Positions 6,417-8,902 of a stretch of DNA of 8,902 nt are shown here, in pieces (position 1 is the first letter of the stretch; the number at the start of each line of letters is the position of its first letter). The notes below the pieces were generated by a model, which searched no databases, had not been told where the DNA came from, and saw only the letters and a list, made by a program, of their open reading frames with translations. The stretch is from CALLVF01 sp964632205 (GTDB lineage: Bacteria; Patescibacteriota; Microgenomatia; UBA1406; GWC2-37-13): assembly GCA_964632205.1 (NCBI GenBank), contig CAZWBE010000017.1, positions 1 through 8,902 on the forward strand. Direction: 5' to 3'. The translations under genes were made by a program, and so were the position numbers.

Positions 6417-8120
6417 TTATTTTTTAACAGCGTAAATTATCGCCGCCTCATTACTAAAAATTTTTTGAAACCGAGAGGGGGCGCACTTGATTAGATCTTT
6501 TGCTTGTCGAAGTTGAGGAAGGTAGTAAAAATAGTCTATTTCCTCAATAATTTGACAATCGCCATTTTGAATTCTCTTTAACCTACCTTGATAATCAACA
6601 CCAGTTAATCTTAGTTGGGTAATATTGGCAAAGTAAACAGGCTTACCGGAGAAAGCGGCCACATAGGCCGTATCCTCATAACGATACATCTCGTTAAGGC
6701 CGAGTGGGCTTTTTAACCTTTTCTCATACAATGAGGTAAAAACTACTCCCTTGGGTTGTTTTTTTAGGAAAGAGAGAGCCTCTAATTCTTTTTTGGGAAT
6801 ATAGGACGGAGCAGGAAAAGAAAAATAATGTTTAACAATATCAAGATTTACCGGGAGAGCTAAGAGGATTAAAACCACTGCTGACAAATAAGTTAAAAAT
6901 TTTTTTCTTATTAGGAAATTATAAACCAACTGCGCGGTAAAAATTGATGATAGAAAAATGGCATAATAAAAAAATTGGATAATATTCCACCACTCTCCTT
7001 TTTGAACAAAAATTGTTGTTAAAAAAATTGCCCAGATAGTTGTAAGAAGAACATACCAATCAAAGACAGTTAGTTTTCCCCTAAAGAATTTATAAAACGC
7101 GAACAATAACCCAAAAAATTTCACTCCTAAATAAAAAAATAAAAAAACAACCAGATTAAATATTTCTATAAGTACTAATCTAGGTCCGATACCTTTTGTT
7201 ATTAAATAGTAACGAGCATTGGTTAAATCTCTCAGATAAAAAAGCTTTGGTTCTTCTGTTATGGTATGGATTAAAGCGAAAGGAGAGATAATAAAAGCAG
7301 ATCCTGATTTTAAGGAATAGAAAGGATTATAAAACAATAAGATTGCCAGTATTATAGATAATCCATGGATTGATAGAGATAAAAAAAATTGTTTTCTATC
7401 CTTATTAAAAAATTTAAAAAGAATATAGACAAAAATTAAAAATGAGGTAATCACTCCTCCGTAAAACTTTAGACCAAAATTTAAGAAATTTAAGAGGCTG
7501 ATAATAATGACTGTTTTAAAATTTACTTCTTTTTTTTGAATAAAAATTAATATTGTTAAAAGTATTAAAACAGAAAAAGCAAAAGGCAGATTACTCATCA
7601 TATGAACTTTTTGATTGGCTAGCAAACCGGCTGAGTCCCAAATCGTTTTATAATGAAATAACTGTAAGAGATAAGAAAAAGATTCACTAAAATAAAGAAA
7701 AAAAAGTAGTAAGCCAACAAACAATGGGGAATTTTTGATTTGTCTTGCCAGAGCAATAATTAAAACCGTGTAGATGATAAACCAAATAATTGGTAGGGCT
7801 TTAAAGTAGGAAAAAATCGCCGGAATGCCTAATTTTGATAAAATAAAAATAATTGAATCAAGAAAATAATTGTAACCAGTTAAAATGGCACCGGCAAATG
7901 TTGGCATTTCGAAAGGGATTTTATTAAAAGAGACACTGGCAATTGCTAAATGCCAAATAGCATCATGTCCGTGAACTCCCCAAAAAAAAATTCCACATTT
8001 TTCTTTAAAGCAATAATAACTACCACTGGGAAAAATAATTAAAAGATGGATAAATAATGCCGGAATAATAAGAAAGAAAAGCCAAGAGTTTTTTTTGATA
8101 TAATGGGAGAGATGTTTCAT
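6417..8120 (-). CDS. Polytopic GT-C-like membrane protein with HGHDAIWH motif, 567 aa
   Basis: Helix 1 (about 13-31) is followed by an outer loop with Cys37 and Cys42, then HGHDAIWH (50-57) centred on Asp53. GYNYFLDSI follows in a second conserved-looking stretch near residue 82, then about eleven hydrophobic segments. The outer C-terminal domain (about 425-567) includes a Tyr-Val-Ala-Ala-Phe-Ser-Gly segment (486-492), LTGVDYQGR (505-513), and Cys522 and Cys546. This layout fits a GT-C-like family separate from GT39: an acid in the first outer loop, many helices and an outer tail. I recognise the type from similar uncharacterised bacterial membrane proteins but cannot name it, and catalytic activity is inferred. 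Both cysteine pairs lie outside the membrane in this model. The ATG at 8120 has no Shine-Dalgarno site and lies inside the first codons of the opposing GT2 gene, with a 9-bp overlap. Confidence 0.78.
   Translation of the reverse strand: MKHLSHYIKKNSWLFFLIIPALFIHLLIIFPSGSYYCFKEKCGIFFWGVHGHDAIWHLAIASVSFNKIPFEMPTFAGAILTGYNYFLDSIIFILSKLGIPAIFSYFKALPIIWFIIYTVLIIALARQIKNSPLFVGLLLFFLYFSESFSYLLQLFHYKTIWDSAGLLANQKVHMMSNLPFAFSVLILLTILIFIQKKEVNFKTVIIISLLNFLNFGLKFYGGVITSFLIFVYILFKFFNKDRKQFFLSLSIHGLSIILAILLFYNPFYSLKSGSAFIISPFALIHTITEEPKLFYLRDLTNARYYLITKGIGPRLVLIEIFNLVVFLFFYLGVKFFGLLFAFYKFFRGKLTVFDWYVLLTTIWAIFLTTIFVQKGEWWNIIQFFYYAIFLSSIFTAQLVYNFLIRKKFLTYLSAVVLILLALPVNLDIVKHYFSFPAPSYIPKKELEALSFLKKQPKGVVFTSLYEKRLKSPLGLNEMYRYEDTAYVAAFSGKPVYFANITQLRLTGVDYQGRLKRIQNGDCQIIEEIDYFYYLPQLRQAKDLIKCAPSRFQKIFSNEAAIIYAVKK
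8096..8104 (+). promoter_or_regulatory. Extended -10 promoter (TGATATAAT) for the GT2 gene at 8112
   Basis: TG, one base, then a perfect TATAAT hexamer. With normal spacing, transcription would begin at about 8111-8112, directly at the ATG at 8112, giving a leaderless message. It lies within codons 6-8 of the opposing membrane-protein gene. There is no clear -35 box, as is usual for extended -10 promoters. Confidence 0.5.
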
Positions 8121-8902
8121 AAGCTAGCCATAATTACCGTTGTTTATCAAAACTATAGTATACTAAAAGACTTTTTTAAAAGCTTAAGTAAACAAGATAA
8201 AAAAAATTTTCAATTATTTATCAGTGACCTTTCTGATGATAAAAAAACAATCAATACTGATTTCCCAACAATTATTATCGACGCAAAAAATCGGGGTTAT
8301 GCTTACGGCGTCAATTTGAGCCTGAAAAAAGCCATCAATGAGGGTTTTGATAAATTCTGTGTTCTCAATAATGATATTTACTTTAAAAATGATTTTACTG
8401 AAAATGTTTTATTTTCTATCAATAATTATCCGGTCTCAATTATTGGTGGTAAGATTTATTACGCACCGGGATACGAATACCATAAAAAAAAATATAAAAA
8501 AAATGATTTAGGTAAAGTTATTTGGTATGCTGGTGGTGAATTTGACTGGAAAAATGTATTAACTCCTCATAGAGGAGTTGATGAGGTTGACAGTGGGGCA
8601 TATGATCAATTTGCAGAGACAGAATTTGTTAATGGCGCCTTAATGGGTTTTGATAAAAGGGTGATTGAAAAGGTTGGTTTTTGGGACGAAAAGTATTTTT
8701 TATATTTTGAAGATGCCGATTTTTGTATCCGGGCAAAAAAGCGGGGGCTTAAATTATATTATAACCCTTCAATTATTGTTTGGCACAAAAATGCTCAATC
8801 AACCGGGGGCCCTGGTTCTTTAGTACACCAAAAATATCAAGCCGCCAGTCGTCTTCGTTTCGGGCTAAAATATGCTCCTTTGAGAACAAAAATTCATCTC
8901 AT
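8112..8902 (+). CDS. GT2 glycosyltransferase (rhamnosyltransferase-like), partial at window end
   Basis: The frame is open from 8112 to the end of the window (263 codons plus 2 nt). It shows a GT-A fold of family GT2. Strand 1 is AIITVVYQNY (6-15), then NRGYAYGVN (60-68), and LNNDIYF (85-91) in the position of the metal/nucleotide-binding DxD. EFVNGALMGF follows (171-180), then FWDEKYFLYFEDADFCIRA (190-208), with the usual Glu200-Asp201 and Asp203, and VWHK (223-226). Such enzymes transfer a sugar, often rhamnose, from a nucleotide donor to a growing glycan in the cytoplasm. The usual 'G-N-N' after the G-Y-A motif is G-V-N here. An in-frame ATG at 8103 falls inside the -10 box, so 8112 is preferred. 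A GGAG at 8106-8109 is only 2 nt from 8112, too close to act normally. The C-terminus lies outside the window. Confidence 0.88.
   Translation, partial: MFHKLAIITVVYQNYSILKDFFKSLSKQDKKNFQLFISDLSDDKKTINTDFPTIIIDAKNRGYAYGVNLSLKKAINEGFDKFCVLNNDIYFKNDFTENVLFSINNYPVSIIGGKIYYAPGYEYHKKKYKKNDLGKVIWYAGGEFDWKNVLTPHRGVDEVDSGAYDQFAETEFVNGALMGFDKRVIEKVGFWDEKYFLYFEDADFCIRAKKRGLKLYYNPSIIVWHKNAQSTGGPGSLVHQKYQAASRLRFGLKYAPLRTKIHL
8152..8162 (-). promoter_or_regulatory. Candidate -10 boxes for the minus-strand membrane protein at 8120
   Basis: The minus strand reads TATACT (8162-8157) and, overlapping by one base, TATAGT (8157-8152). Either would give a leader of about 25-30 nt to the ATG at 8120 and would lie inside the opposing GT2 gene. 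No convincing -35 box is present, so this is tentative. Confidence 0.22.

Noticed and set aside
8103..8111. ATG at 8103 as the start of the GT2 gene
   Set aside because: It lies within the TATAAT box of the likely promoter and adds only three residues that GT2 enzymes do not need. The 8112 ATG fits better.
1..8902. Alternative genetic code (TGA as Gly or Trp), as in some CPR lineages
   Set aside because: No in-frame TGA occurs in any of the seven genes; Gly and Trp use standard codons throughout and all complete genes end in TAA.

Overview
The window is very A+T-rich (roughly three quarters A/T by eye) and holds seven protein genes, two of them cut by the window edges. All seven look like glycosyltransferases or integral-membrane proteins of the GT-C fold. 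Every stop codon seen is TAA. No in-frame TGA occurs in about 2,900 codons, so Gly is always GGN and Trp always TGG; this argues against genetic code 25 or code 4. Low GC, very short or overlapping gene junctions, absent Shine-Dalgarno sites at most starts, and serial GT39-like membrane proteins resemble Candidate Phyla Radiation (Patescibacteria) genomes, perhaps Microgenomates-like. That assignment is inference; no marker gene is present.

Layout. On the plus strand, the C-terminus of a GT2 enzyme of the WaaE/KdtX-like type (2-262) is followed 3 nt later by a GT-C-like membrane protein (266-1813). This gene runs tail-to-tail into the end of a minus-strand pair and overlaps it by 21 bp. The pair is a complete GT39-type protein (4566 to 2902) followed, with a 13-nt overlap, by a shortened relative (2914 to 1793) that lacks the first catalytic loop. 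A 171-bp divergent intergenic region (4567-4737) carries repeats, palindromes and promoter-like boxes. Next comes a second complete GT39-type protein on the plus strand (4738-6345), a 71-bp convergent gap, and a minus-strand polytopic protein of another GT-C-like family (8120 to 6417). That gene starts head-to-head with, and overlaps by 9 bp, a plus-strand GT2 enzyme (8112 to beyond the window end).

Together the genes suggest a surface-glycan or glycoprotein assembly region. GT2 enzymes would work on the cytoplasmic side with nucleotide sugars. The GT-C proteins would transfer sugars from polyprenyl-phosphate carriers on the outer face of the membrane. No flippase, polymerase, nucleotide-sugar enzyme, tRNA, rRNA, mobile element or CRISPR array is visible. 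The most notable features are the head-to-head overlapping start codons with an apparent leaderless promoter, the loop-less GT39 relative coupled to a complete one, and paired cysteines in the outer domains of four of the five GT-C-like proteins.
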